A stretch of 64,000 bases of DNA from contig JAVHZZ010000006.1 in assembly GCA_036250195.1 (NCBI GenBank), positions 162,681,224 through 162,745,223 of the forward strand, in the 5' to 3' direction. Every line of letters begins with the position of its first letter. Position 1 is the stretch's first letter. Shown piece by piece: positions 33,873-44,049 of the stretch. The stretch is from Mixophyes australis. Taxonomy: Eukaryota > Chordata > Amphibia > Anura > Limnodynastidae. The notes below the pieces were generated by a model. It was not told where the DNA came from. It searched no databases and saw only the letters and a list, made by a program, of their open reading frames with translations. The position numbers were made by a program, and so were the translations under genes.

Positions 33873-34392
33873 ATGTAAGAACTCTTACTTGTCCGTGATC
33901 CATTGCTGTCAGCCGCACTTCCGGGTTTGCGGCTAGGAGGTCACGTGTCTCTATGACTTGTGTACTAAACCGGCTTGTGATCAGACTACTCTCCTACACA
34001 GCCCTGTGTACCGCGGCCATCTGACTTGTGCATTGAACCGGCTTGTGACCAGACTACTCTCCTGCTCAGCCCTGTGTACCACGGCTATCTGACTTGTGTA
34101 CCGAACCGACTTGTGAATAGACAACTCCTCTGCTCACACCAGTGTGCTGCCAGCTACCTGACCAGAGATTCTACACCGTGCCACTCAAGGTACCCGATTA
34201 CTACTCTTATTGTGTTGTCATTTTCACTTGTCTCGCTCACGTCTAGGGGCCGAAGCAGCGGCCATGACCTGCAGTTCCCTGGCAGCCAAATCCATCCCAC
34301 CTTGCGGTGGTTCTTGGTGAAAACCAGGGGGCTGTTAGACTCTGCGCCCTGTTAGGCCTGTACAAATCTAGACTGAGTGTACCCAAAGTGTA
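33873..34392 (+). mobile_element. Solo LTR with 5-bp target duplication
   Basis: Begins TGTAAGAACTC and ends AAAGTGTAACA (TG...CA form). CCAAA precedes and follows it directly, the 5-bp duplication expected of an LTR retrotransposon. Inside, the block GACTTGTGTAC..AACCGGCTTGTGA..AGACTACTCTCCT is repeated three times at about 65-base spacing. The end shares CCAAATCCATCCC, GGTTCTTGGTGAAAACCAG and GACTCTGCGCC with the fragment at 3.6-3.7 kb. No internal genes remain. Confidence 0.82.
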
Positions 34393-35525
34393 ACACCAAA
34401 ACACGGGGATCTGCGCACATCTCTAGTTACTACATGGGAATTTATTTCATTTCAGGTTTAAAAGTGTTGGCATTTCAATTTACACTGTAACATATGAAGC
34501 AATTATGTAAGCAAATGTTGAGAGTTATAGTAGTATATTTGTCCATGCTAAATGCTGTAAAAGAGGTTTAATTTTTCTCTTTTGTTAAATTATAGTCAAA
34601 TTGCGCTGGGTAATTACAGCTTGTCAATTAGAGGCCACAGATATGGAATCTATTTTTAACACATTTATACTTTGAATCAATATTATACAATTTATACACT
34701 GAAACAATGTTGTTTGTCTAATTGTCTATAAGATGCCATATTGTTTGTAAGTTAACGCATAATTATGTTTAAACACAGCTGCATGATAATTACTTATTAT
34801 CTTTTAGTCAGCTCTGGGGGTTAATAACCCAATTATCATATGGTTTTTAAGATCTGTTATGTTTCAAATTGAATCATGTAAATGTTGGTTAGATTTTTAT
34901 CAACACTTTAATAATTGAAGGTACTACAAGCACCCTCACCTTAGCATCCACAATCTGGGGTGCCATAGAGTGCTTCAGTTTTGGTCAAGCAGGAGTTGAA
35001 TGGGCCAGAGGTGAGCAACAGCCAAAAGTGTTCCTATGTGATTATTTTTTCTTCTGCAAATGATACACATTAAAAAGTGTTATTTGGTTTAATAAACTAA
35101 CTTGGTCTATTGAAGATTTGTTCTCTTTTTATTCCTATGTCCAGTATCCTTCATGCTTGCATACATCAATAATTTCATGCCTTTGCAATTAATCTTTGTA
35201 CTTAAATATGATATTTATTTGAATAAATCTAAGCAGAATGAACTGATACATTTAAATTTAAATATATTTTGTAAGGATATCAGGCTTATCTATAGCACTT
35301 TTCACTCTCTGTGCTAGCTGGTCATCCCAAAGGCAGCCTTATGTGTGGGCTGATGGTACCTGGTACCTCTATGAGTATGGAATCACTGAAAAACAATTGA
35401 AAAAGTACAAGTGTAAATTATTTTACAACAAAAATAGATAAATGTGTATACAAGTCATACAGGAAGGACCACAGTTAACAAAAACCAGGTTGTTCACTGC
35501 TCAAACCCACCCTATAGGGGCTATC
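34393..35525. other. A/T-rich intergenic DNA
   Basis: Nothing recognised apart from GATCTGCGCACATCTCTAGT at 34,409-34,428, which could be an inverted end of a TAGRGATG element. Confidence 0.45.
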
Positions 35526-35528
35526 TAC

Positions 35529-36150
35529 CGTATTTTTCACTCCATAAGACGCACCTAGTTTTTAGAGGAGGAAAACATACACTGGCCCCTTCACTCACAC
35601 AAAATACACTGGCCCCTTCACTCACACAAAATACACTGGCCTCTTCACTCACACAAAATACACTGGCCTCTTCACTTACACAAAATACACTGGCCTCTTC
35701 ACTCACACAAAATACACACTATAGCCTCCAGCACACACACACAAACTGTAGCCTCCAGCACATACACACACTATAGCCTCCAGCACACACACACAAACTG
35801 TAGCCTCCAGCACATACACACACTATAGACTCCAGCGCACACACAAGATTGAGCTTTCCACATAACTTACCTTATTCCCTCCGCGCGCGATGTCTTCAGC
35901 AATTCTCACATGGGACGGCACCTGTCATGTGGTGTACGTCCCATGTGATAGCTAGGTCCTCACAGATAGGCGGGGGGACAGACGGATCAGGAGGATCCAC
36001 AGCCTGGCTGGGACCCGCTTCTCCACGCAGGAACTGTAAGTTTTCTTCTTTCTTGCTTTCTGGCTTGCAGTATTCGCTCCATAAGACGCACACACTTTTC
36101 CCCCCACTTTTTTAGGGGGAAAAAGTGCGTCTTATGGAGCGAAAAATACG
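35529..36150. mobile_element. Non-autonomous DNA element with CGTATTTTTC ends
   Basis: Left CCGTATTTTTCACTCCATAA followed by GACGCAC is the inverted repeat of GTGCGTCTTATGGAGC followed by GAAAAATACG at the right. A further direct copy, TTCGCTCCATAAGACGCAC, lies at 36,073-36,091, so the right terminus is itself a hairpin. Inside are a 27-bp minisatellite and a two-copy repeat of AGCCTCCAGCACACAC. Superfamily not assigned; no clear target duplication. Confidence 0.75.
35580..35717. repeat. 27-bp minisatellite, about 5 copies
   Basis: CACTGGCC(C/T)CTTCACTCACA units begin at 35,580, 35,607, 35,634, 35,661 and 35,688. Open frames on both strands reflect the 27-base period. Confidence 0.93.
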
Positions 36151-36159
36151 TTATATTCA

Positions 36160-36470
36160 CAGTCTTCTCTGGGCTTTGTCCCAATCTCTGAGCCACACAG
36201 TTCACTGTTCTGCAAGCAAGGCAGGGAGCAAGCTCATTGTCCTCTTACTTTTTGCAGAACTGCAAAGTATAAAAGTCTGTGCAGGCTTAAGAGATCAAGT
36301 CCACTTGGGTTAACCCTTATTTACAACATGCCCGGCTATTTGAACTCATCACATATTTCTATTGTTTTAATAATATTAGTAGCTATTTAGGATGTAAACA
36401 AATCGTTTTTCTTATTGTCAATGTAGACCATTATTTGTTACACAACTGCACATTATAAACCTAAATGCCA
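36160..36470. other. Unassigned
   Basis: No gene seen. Confidence 0.4.
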
Positions 36471-36471
36471 T

Positions 36472-36513
36472 CCTGAAGATGTCTGAGTGATGAAACGCAT
36501 TGGTTAAGTCAGC
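36472..36513 (+). ncRNA. Second hammerhead-like motif, degenerate
   Basis: CTGAAGA (36,473-36,479), a weak stem-loop, then GAAACGCATTGG (36,492-36,503). Same order and wording as the minus-strand motif at 8.2 kb and as retroelement-linked hammerhead cores. Stem II is poor, so it is probably inactive. Confidence 0.4.
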
Positions 36514-36729
36514 TTAATATGACCTTTCAGAGGAAGAGTTGTTTGTTTTACACATTGAGGATTGGATCCCCATGGTGTTGTTCCTGTTTAATGTCCTATT
36601 GTCTAGAAGGGTTTAACTTGCAGCGAGCTCGTTCTACAACAGTACACAGTACTGTTCTTTGCATTGCTGAATTACCTGGCTGCCACTACTGAAGGTAATT
36701 GCCTCTATTTTCCTACAGAAAGCAGGAAA

Positions 36730-37145
36730 GCACTATAACCATGGCCAGCCCAAGCACTGGGGGTGCCCTAGCCATTGCCCATCCCGACTCCCACTTGGAA
36801 GTGGCACCCACCACTCAGGCATTGTGCCCTCACCATTGCTGCTTCATATCTTAGAAGAACTGAAGAGGGGGCGGCATCCTCTGCTCAATGTCACAAGGCT
36901 GTAACATAATAATTAAGTACTACACTCCTAGCTTAACTCTGACATTGAGAAGCAGTAGCCTACAGCTTCACACGTAAGAAGCTGCTGGCTGCTTCTCCTT
37001 CATATCAGCAACTGACATCACATTTGGAGGCACAGAGAGGTACATTAAAATACCTGGGTGAGGGACATTGGTTAGGCACCTCCTAACAATTGGTGCCCTA
37101 GGCAACCACATAGATTCACCTAATGGTAGTGCTGGCCCTGGCTGC
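36730..37145. repeat. Probable dispersed repeat, class unknown
   Basis: Ends GGCCAGCCCAAGC on the left and GCTGGCCCTGGC on the right are roughly inverted. It contains GGTGCCCTAGGCAACC, a phrase I associate with amphibian interspersed repeats. Boundaries are approximate. Confidence 0.35.
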
Positions 37146-38223
37146 ATCAGCACTGTGATTGTATCAGTCTGAAGGAATCTACTTTCCTGTGATCAATGAT
37201 GCATTGATAGACTGTGTTGTTTACCCAGGCATACTTCTCCTGTAGTTTACCTTGCATTTATTGACTGTGCTTATCCAGTCTGAAATGATCCACTTACTCT
37301 GCTGTTAACCCTGATATTTTAAAGAGAAAGTATATATTTACAGTTTCAGCATATATAAATTCCTAGTGGTCCGAACTTTTATTCAGCTACAATTTGGAAT
37401 TGTCATAAGGTCTGCTGTGCCTTCTTGTTCACAAAACACAATTGCATCAAGGTTTAGGGGGCTCCTAAAACACTTTGGGCCTAAGTCATTACGGAGAGCA
37501 GAGCAAAAAAAAAAAGAGTAATTTTGCTCCTGGGCAAATCATGTTACAATGCAAGGGGTGAAAATTATTTTATTATTTTGCGCATAAGTTAAATACTGAC
37601 TGTTCATTCATCCAGCACACAAATACTTGATAGCTTTATTTTTACCTCCCCCTCCAATGCAACATGGTTTTGCCCAGGCTACTCCTTTTTATACTTTGCT
37701 CTCCTTAACTCAGGCCCTGAATGAGTGTCATAATGTCTCCCATTCAGTGGTTTTGATTTCAGTGACCACCAGCCATTGGCATGGAGGGGCTGCAGCTGGA
37801 GCTTCTTGCCTGTTAAGTGGGCAGTAATAAGCATTAAAAAGGGACAGTCATACTGTTATGAACAGCCCTGAACCACTTGATCATTTCTGCACAGTGTTAT
37901 TACTGCACAGTGTTATCACTGTGCAGTGTATAAAGGATGCGCTACTTACGGAAATTTGTCTCAGCTCGATCACCCTATATATAAGAGGGAGATACTAGGT
38001 TTAAGAAGATTTGCTCCTACCAGCTCTAACTAGAATTGATATGAGCAAGCAAATACTTGCTGCAAAAAATAAAACATATATTTTACTGTCCTTTAAAGTC
38101 TATTCTGCCCTAATGGCACACTCTAATAATAATAATTTAAAAAAATAATGAAGTAAACAATCACAGGTTTTGAAGATTGTTTTACTGTAATTTTAGACCT
38201 TTGTGTATCTTGTTTCAAAACTT
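37146..38223. other. Unassigned, with one GGGCCTAAGTCATTA terminus
   Basis: About 37,477-37,625 parallels 23,330-23,480 (GTTACAATGCAAGGG, GCGCATAAGTTAAAT, CTGACTGTT), i.e. another copy of the GGGCCTGATTCATTA-type repeat. No gene. Confidence 0.5.
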
Positions 38224-38809
38224 AGGGCCCGATTCATCAAGGAACGCAAACGCACATGCATCTGCGTTGCATACTTTGAGTGACGCAAACAGGTATGCGA
38301 GTGAAATAAGCACCTCAAACAGCAAAAAGACACCCTCTTGTGGTCCACTACACTTAAGGGACGGAAATAAGCAGTGCAAACGTTATAAAACACACCCACC
38401 TGCGGATCTTTAAACATGGTACAAGCACAAGCGACGGCTCTCAACTAAATGACGGCAAGCTAAGCAATGTATACTTAACGCCCACTGTGGGAGGGGCCAA
38501 CAGTTTGTTTATACACAACACAACACAAATGCCTGGGGCTTATTTGTACGAGATAGCTCTTTACTCATTAATCACTGGCAAATAACAATGATGTGCAACA
38601 CTCTGAAAGGTTGTTTTTCCTTTGCTACTAATTAGCATAATACACACTTTTAACAAACACATTGCTCACGATCTTTCTGTGTTTAGGATTTCATAGTGCG
38701 CAAAATGCATGGACATGGCTACACTAAAAACACATTACTAACGAATATATCAAAATGCATGTGGTGTAAATACATCTTGCCTTTTCAGCAAAATGCATAG
38801 CATACTCTT

Positions 38810-38935
38810 CCATAAAGGATACACACAAGAGTGTATACAACCTCCACACAGAGTAAGGGTTTCTGTCTGGATTAGAACTCATGAGTGACTGTATGGAAAG
38901 TGGGACAGCTACCCACTAGGCCAACCTGAGATTTG
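38810..38935 (-). repeat. Inverted SINE-like tRNA head
   Basis: Minus strand: GGTTGGCCTAGTGGGTAGC, CATGAGTTCTAATCCAG, CTCTGTGTGGAGGTTGTATA, then TTATGGAAGAGTATGCTATG. Counterpart of 20,443-20,536. Confidence 0.68.
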
Positions 38936-39047
38936 AAAAACCTACACAACAGCAACAATACAGCAATAATGCGTGCTTCACAGGCAAATGACAATTAATA
39001 GTACTCCTCATTATTCTCACAAATTTCAGTCAAAATAACAATCTCAC

Positions 39048-39130
39048 AGGTAGCTCACTGGTTAGCACTTTGGACTCTCAACACAGCAGCCACGAGTTCA
39101 AATACAAACCATACCCATAACTAATGTGTG
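39048..39130 (+). repeat. SINE-like tRNA head
   Basis: GTAGCTCACTGGTTAGCACT, GCCACGAGTTCAAATAC and TAATGTGTGGACTGGAA; short and diverged. Confidence 0.5.
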
Positions 39131-40045
39131 GACTGGAATCATTATCCTAACAATTAGTGCATGACTGTGATACAATGGTTTCATTTTTTGTTTGACATTA
39201 GTTAAATACGTTCAACCATATTGTAAAATATGACCTCTCATTTATCCTGTATTGGAAGATAATCATTTTTGGGAGGGAAATTACGAAAAGCCTCATGGCC
39301 CACACTTCAGATGCTCATTATTATGTGCATGCTGACATTGATTTCTATGTATGGACTAAGGGGGGGGGGGGGGGTTTGTAGGGGACTTGGAGTTAAATGC
39401 AACATTGGCAGCAAACAGGCTTTCATCAGTATCCACGGTGTACACGTTATGTCATGCGCTCAGCTTTATCCAAACAGGACGCTCACCACACTCCAGTACC
39501 ATGGAGCTTGGCAATGTTTGCACTTCTGCTTTACACAACTGACACCACTTCTGGGTACACTTTCGATGTTCTCTTCAATGTGTGACTGGCTTTGCTTTGA
39601 CACTTGAACGTAACCTTGGACTATCACTACAATGACACATGATGTTGGGAAATTGTTAACTTGAATTGTTTGACCTATTTGCACTTTATCTTGCACACAG
39701 GGCCTACAGATGCAATACCTCTTATAGGGGTGGATTGTTCGTGAAGGGCACATGTTCATTTTGGATTACATGCAAACAGCAAATGAGACTTTTCTCTGCT
39801 AGTGAAATGACGATGGACTTCTAAAGAAACCATCTTATTTAATTGTTAATTTTTTGGGATTATTATATCAAATTTATTTTGTCCTTACACCCACATGTAG
39901 GAGAATTAGATGAATAAAGAAACACACACCAAGGTTGTTTTTTCTTAAATGTATAGAAAATTTTAGATAAGAACAAGTATAAACATATTTACAAGAATGT
40001 TTGAAACTATTTACAATAAAACAATTTTATACAAAAAACTAAAAA
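39131..40045. other. Copy B interior, no recognised gene
   Basis: A run of 15 G at about 39,360-39,374. Frames at 39,269-39,759 on both strands show no domain. Confidence 0.45.
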
Positions 40046-40219
40046 CTAATCATACATTGTGGCCCAATATGCTATTTTGGCCTCCAGCTCCTCCACGCAT
40101 TTTTGCTGCTCCTATTGGAGCAGCTTTATTTTGGCCCATCCAGCTGCAAATTCCGCCCGCATTTAGGTGATCGTTGGTGGGGGAGGGAGGCCAATGGTCA
40201 GCTTCCTCCATGTGTGCTG
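40046..40219 (-). pseudogene. Probable terminal exon of the copy-B gene
   Basis: On the minus strand a strong acceptor (TTCTTTCTGATTCCTTTCAG) precedes the segment. One frame reads HTWRKLTIGLPPPPTIT, stop, MRAEFAAGWAKIKLLQ, stop, EQQKCVEELEAKIAYWATM, ending in TAG at 40,046-40,048: a helix/coiled-coil-like C terminus with two nonsense changes. Another frame is open through the same bases and is the one in phase with the upstream donor. I favour the coiled-coil frame on composition, but the phase conflict means one indel or a different splice site must be assumed. No counterpart was found in copy A. Confidence 0.42.
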
Positions 40220-40399
40220 AAAGGAATCAGAAAGAAAATAATCAATACATCTATACCTATTTTGCCAAACAGACAGGATTTACTAGAGATGCCTACTGTT
40301 ACCTTACTTTTAATTGTTATGGCTCTAGGTACAAATGCATTTGGGCGCACAATACACGTTGTGAAGGCTTTCATGTTAAATTTGGATGCATGCTCTACA

Positions 40400-40770
40400 T
40401 TCTCGTGTGCGCCGGGAACAGGGTGGTCTTAACAGCATTATAGGGCCCAAGGCAAAGCACTACAGTGGCCCACTATCTACACAACCACTCACAGGAAGTT
40501 ACAAGAATTTGGTATCGATTGGAAGTGAAAATAAAAATTAACAAAATACTCAAAAGTTGACAAGGCGATCGGCCACTTTTGTGTTGCCCTGCCCTGCGTG
40601 GGCATGTGTTAGGATGGCTCTGTCAGTGGTTTGAGTTGTTAAAGACATTTACATTTGCAGGCCCATTTAAACCTGTGACATTTAGGTCACCATTTAATCA
40701 ACATGTGTGAAAGCAGGGTTTTTCCTAAAGGATAGTGGACATCTCAATCTTAGACAATTATGTCCAGCAA
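40400..40770. other. Intron-like interval
   Basis: Contains GGTGGTCTTAACAGCATTAT..GGGCCCAAGGCAAAGC (40,422-40,465), a phrase of a dispersed repeat type. No gene. Confidence 0.4.
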
Positions 40771-40778
40771 CTACTTAC

Positions 40779-41045
40779 TATCTCCAAAGGCGTTTGGCTC
40801 TTGCCTGACCGATACTGCCTCCTCTACACTCTTCTCCTCAGCCAACACCGGCAGGTGCACCTGGTCCTCCTTCTCAGCCAACACCGGCAGGTACACCTGG
40901 TCCTGCTCCTCCTCATCAGCCTCCAACGGCTGCTGCTGCTGCTGCGGATGTGCATCCACATCCACCACCACTGCTGGTGCCTCCTCCTCCTCCTCTGGCT
41001 GCACCACCGGGCGCCGGCGTTGGCGGCGTTCTTAGCGTGCTCGGT
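40779..41045 (-). pseudogene. Acidic exon of the copy-B gene
   Basis: Bounded on the minus strand by acceptor TTATTTCTTTCCTACAG and donor GTAAGTAG. The frame opens DRAR, a stop, then ERRQRRRPVVQPEEEEEAP (basic patch, then acidic), DVDAHPQQQQQPLEADEEEQ, and two copies of a QVYLPVLAEKED-type unit. It ends SVRQEPNAFGD. The only defect is the TAA before ERRQ. The matching exon in copy A is acidic with a different repeat, as expected of a fast-evolving linker. A nuclear, DNA-associated accessory protein is plausible from the basic patch; the family is unknown. Confidence 0.5.
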
Positions 41046-41276
41046 CTGTAGGAAAGAAATAAAAACAAAAAAAACCTCATGTTAACACATTCACCAGCTT
41101 TATAAAACAATAGTATTATGACAATCAGCTCACCATACATGTTTATTAAACGTTGCATTACCAGCAGACGTAAATATTACTTACTACCAACGCAAGGAGC
41201 TAAACATGATGAACACAAAGCATTTCACATGCCCTGTCACTAATGTTTGTATTTTGCATAGAGATGTTGAAAATCT

Positions 41277-41555
41277 CAGTGGCCTAGTGGTCACCACTTT
41301 GCTCTCACAGCACTGGGGTTAGCAGTTCAAGTCAGTGATAATTTTGCCATCTGTGTGGAGTGGTCCAGTTTGCTCAATACTTCCATGTGTTGTCTACCAC
41401 ACTCCCCAAACATACTACTGGGCCGATCATTTTGGTTTAGGAGAAATGGACAGTAGGGTGATTTGAAATGTTAGCGAATGTTTGAAGTCTGCAAACTCCC
41501 ATGGGGCTGGTAATGATGTCAATTACTTCTCTCTGTGCAGGATCACTCAATTAGT
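41277..41555 (+). repeat. V-SINE, diverged
   Basis: GTGGCCTAGTGGTCACCACT, CTCACAGCACTGGGG, AGCAGTTCAAGTCAG, ATCTGTGTGGAGTGG, CCACACTCCCCAAACATACT and a worn L2-like tail (CTCCCATGGGGCTGG, TCTCTGTGCAGGATC). It directly abuts the L2 copy, so the two may have inserted next to each other, or the SINE tail and LINE start may overlap. Confidence 0.72.
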
Positions 41556-41557
41556 GG

Positions 41558-42770
41558 ATGAGTCTAAAAATTAGTGAAACTGCCCTGGCCAAAGTCACCA
41601 ATGACCTCCTATCAGCCAAATCCAGGGGTCACTTCTCTTTACTTATCCTCCTTGACCTCTCTGCAGCCTTTGACACCGTGGACAACCCCCTCCTTCTGCA
41701 AACTCTTCTCTCTCTCGGCCTCTCTGGTTCCGTCCACGCCTGGTTCTCCTCTTACCTCGCCAATCGCACCTTCTCTGTCTCCACATCCGGCTCTTCCTCC
41801 GCCCCCTCCCCCCTTCAATTAGGTGTCTCCCAGGGCTCCGTCCTCAGCCCCCTTCTCTTTTTGCTCTACACTTCCTCCCTTGGTGCGCTCATCTCCTCCT
41901 TTGGTCTTCAGTATCCCCTTTATGCTGACGACATTCAACTCTACATCTCCTCTCCTGATCTCTCTTCCTCCCTCCTGTCTCCTGTATCTGACTGTCTCTC
42001 TGCCATCTCCTCCTGGATGTCCTCACGCTTTCTCAAAATTAACATCTCTAAGACTGAACTCATTGTCTTTCCTCCCTCCAGACTCCCCTCCCACCACAAC
42101 CTCTCTATCGTTGTTAACAACACAACCATCTCCTCTGTCACCCAACTCCGTTGTCTGGGTGTCACCCTTGACTCCTCGCTCTCTTTTGCCCCCCACGTCC
42201 AATCCCTTGCACAAGCCTGTCACTTCCAACTGCGCAACATCGCCCGCATCCGACCTTTCCTCTCACAAGACGCCACCAAAACCATCATCCATGCACTTAT
42301 CATCTCCCGCCTTGACTACTGCAACCTTCTCCTCACTGGCCTCCCCCTCTCCCATCTCGCCCCCCTCCGATCTGTGCTTAATGCGGCTGCTAGACTAATC
42401 TTTCTCCTTTACGCCGCTCCTCCTCTGCCTTCCCTTTCTACCCGGCCTTACACTGGCTCCCTATCCCCTACAGAATACTCTTTAAACTTCTCACTACCAC
42501 TAAGAAAGCTCTCTCCCAGTCTACTGCCCCCTACATCTCTAACCTCCTTATCATTCACACTCCTGCCCGCTCACTGCGCTCAGCTAATGACCGTGGCCTC
42601 TCCTCCACTCTAATTACCTCTTCTCACTCCAGAGTCCAAGACTTCTCCTGAACTGCCCCCTGCACTGGAATGACCTCCCTCGCTCCATCCATCTCGCTCC
42701 CAATCTGTGCTCCTTCAAACGGGCTCTCAAAACTCACCTGTTCCTGAAAGCCTACCAAGAATCCACTTAA
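41558..42770 (+). pseudogene. L2 reverse transcriptase, C-terminal half, frameshifted
   Basis: In the living element the protein copies its RNA at a nicked target site. Visible RT motifs in order: [16 protein letters not shown] (motif A, Asp), [14 protein letters not shown] (motif B), [13 protein letters not shown] (motif C, YADD intact), [14 protein letters not shown] (motif D), then [16 protein letters not shown] and [14 protein letters not shown] of the thumb region. The main frame runs to about 42,395. After a frameshift it continues as [19 protein letters not shown], then [20 protein letters not shown] second shift near 42,650 gives LHWNDLPRSIHLAPN and SFKRALKTHLFLKAYQES with TAA at 42,768-42,770. 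The endonuclease domain is missing upstream, the usual 5' truncation. Other frames across 41.6-42.9 kb are shadows. Confidence 0.93.
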
Positions 42771-43098
42771 CCCCTCATCCACTCTGCTTGTTCTCCCCCC
42801 CCTCTCCCCTGGTCTCTTCTTCTCCCTTGCATCACTGCCTCCCTCCGTGCCTGTTTTGTCCACCCTCCCTTAGGATGTAAGCTCGCATGAGCAGGGCCCC
42901 TGTCCCCTCCTGTCTCCATACCTATTCTTCTGCTCCGCCCTCACTCCATATGTCTGCCAGGAGTTTCTGAAGCATTGGTACTTTTTGTTTATTGTTCTGT
43001 AATGTTTTACCCTGTATGGTCTACTGTTTGTACTATGTAAGGCGCTGCGGAAACCTTGTGGCGCCTAACAAATAAATGATAATAATGATAATAATAAT
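41558..43098 (+). mobile_element. L2-type LINE, 5'-truncated
   Basis: A truncated RT ORF followed by a 3' UTR (42,771-43,071) and an (AATAAT)n tail. The UTR has ATGTAAGCTCGCATGAGC, then AGGGCCCCTG, then GGCGCTGCGGAA and GTGGCGCC close to the end. The same words, in the same order, end the V-SINE at 1.4 kb. It sits in an intron-like part of copy B. GC content and C-rich coding strand differ sharply from its surroundings, which suggests a relatively young copy. Confidence 0.92.
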
Positions 43099-43345
43099 GT
43101 TGACTATACTTTAGTTAACACCCTTTGTTGGGACTACCTCACAGTGTGAGTAGTCAGTTATTTAAATAAAGATTAGCTATATCTACTGCACTCTGTAATC
43201 TGTGCGCACCTTATGGAACCGTAAAATCATTGGTTACCACTAACTACAACACATCTGCCACTCCAAACTGTTTTTAAGGTTAGACCAGCAAGTTACACCA
43301 CTCGGGTCAAGAGCTTGAAAGGCCGATTCAAAATATCACCCTTAA

Positions 43346-43576
43346 GGGGGTTTTCAATTGTTAGCGTTAACGGGGAAAAATGAGCGCTCAAAAAATCTTA
43401 GCGTTAATACGGTAATTACTCGCTCAATTTCAGCTCGCCGCTCCCTGAGCGGCGAGCAGAAATTTCGCGAGTAAACTACCGTATTAACGCTTTTCTCGCG
43501 CAATATTACCGTATAAACGGTAATATTTTTTGAGCGCTCGTTTTTTCCCGTTAACGCTAACAATTGAATACCCCCC
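43346..43576. mobile_element. Palindromic MITE with TTAA duplication
   Basis: TTAA at 43,342-43,345 and 43,577-43,580 flanks GGGGGTTTTCAATTGTTAGC on the left and its complement CAATTGAATACCCCCC on the right. The arms (TTAGCGTTAACGGGGAAAAA, GAGCGCTCAAAAAATCTTAG) fold over nearly the full 231 bases. The centre is CGCCGCTCCCTGAGCGGCG. TTAA target use points to a piggyBac-type source. The minus-strand frame here is a palindrome shadow. Confidence 0.9.
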
Positions 43577-43808
43577 TTAATGTTCTGAGGTTTATATCAA
43601 ATCCATTTAGGACAGTACATTGTCACCAGACAAATGTACGAGACAGGAGGCAAAGCATTTTGGCTGCACTGGAAGTGGAAATAACTTTCTAGTGTGCTTC
43701 CACATTGTTATGTAGGCCTGGTTAGGTGTTTATGGTAAACATATATTCAAACATAGAGGCAATATATATGTGTGTACACAGGTTTTTGGCGATTACTACA
43801 GAACTCAC

Positions 43809-43990
43809 TTCTTCTTATCTCCTGGCGGAGTTCCTCCAGGAGCTGGGGCTGACGCCGGCGGAGGTTGCTTCAGCGGCGTTGCAGTTGTACAATACTGCAA
43901 CTTTTACTGTAGCGCAGCCCGCAGCTTCAGCTCATTCGAGCAGTATCGCCCTGAGGGCACGCTGTCCATGCCCTCGGTGAGGACACAGCG
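43809..43990 (-). pseudogene. Exon 1 remnant of the copy-B gene
   Basis: Minus strand: TEGMDSVPSGRYCSNELKL (ATG at 43,968-43,970) followed by RAALQ and a stop. After a frame change comes SNLRRRQPQLLEELRQEIRRS, ending at a GTGAGT donor (43,803-43,808). Directly before SNLRR is TGA where copy A has TGG (Trp). Relative to copy A about 20 codons are missing in the middle. The conserved pieces in both copies are in the same order and at the same ends, which is the evidence that this was a real exon. Family unknown. Confidence 0.52.
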
Positions 43991-44049
43991 CTCACGGCGG
44001 CTGAATATGCTTGCCCTCATTTTTCTGCATAAAATACTCCTCTGCAGTA

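Noticed and set aside
41574..42398. Proline/serine-rich frames over the L2 copy
   Set aside because: Shadows of the reverse-transcriptase frame in pyrimidine-rich coding sequence.
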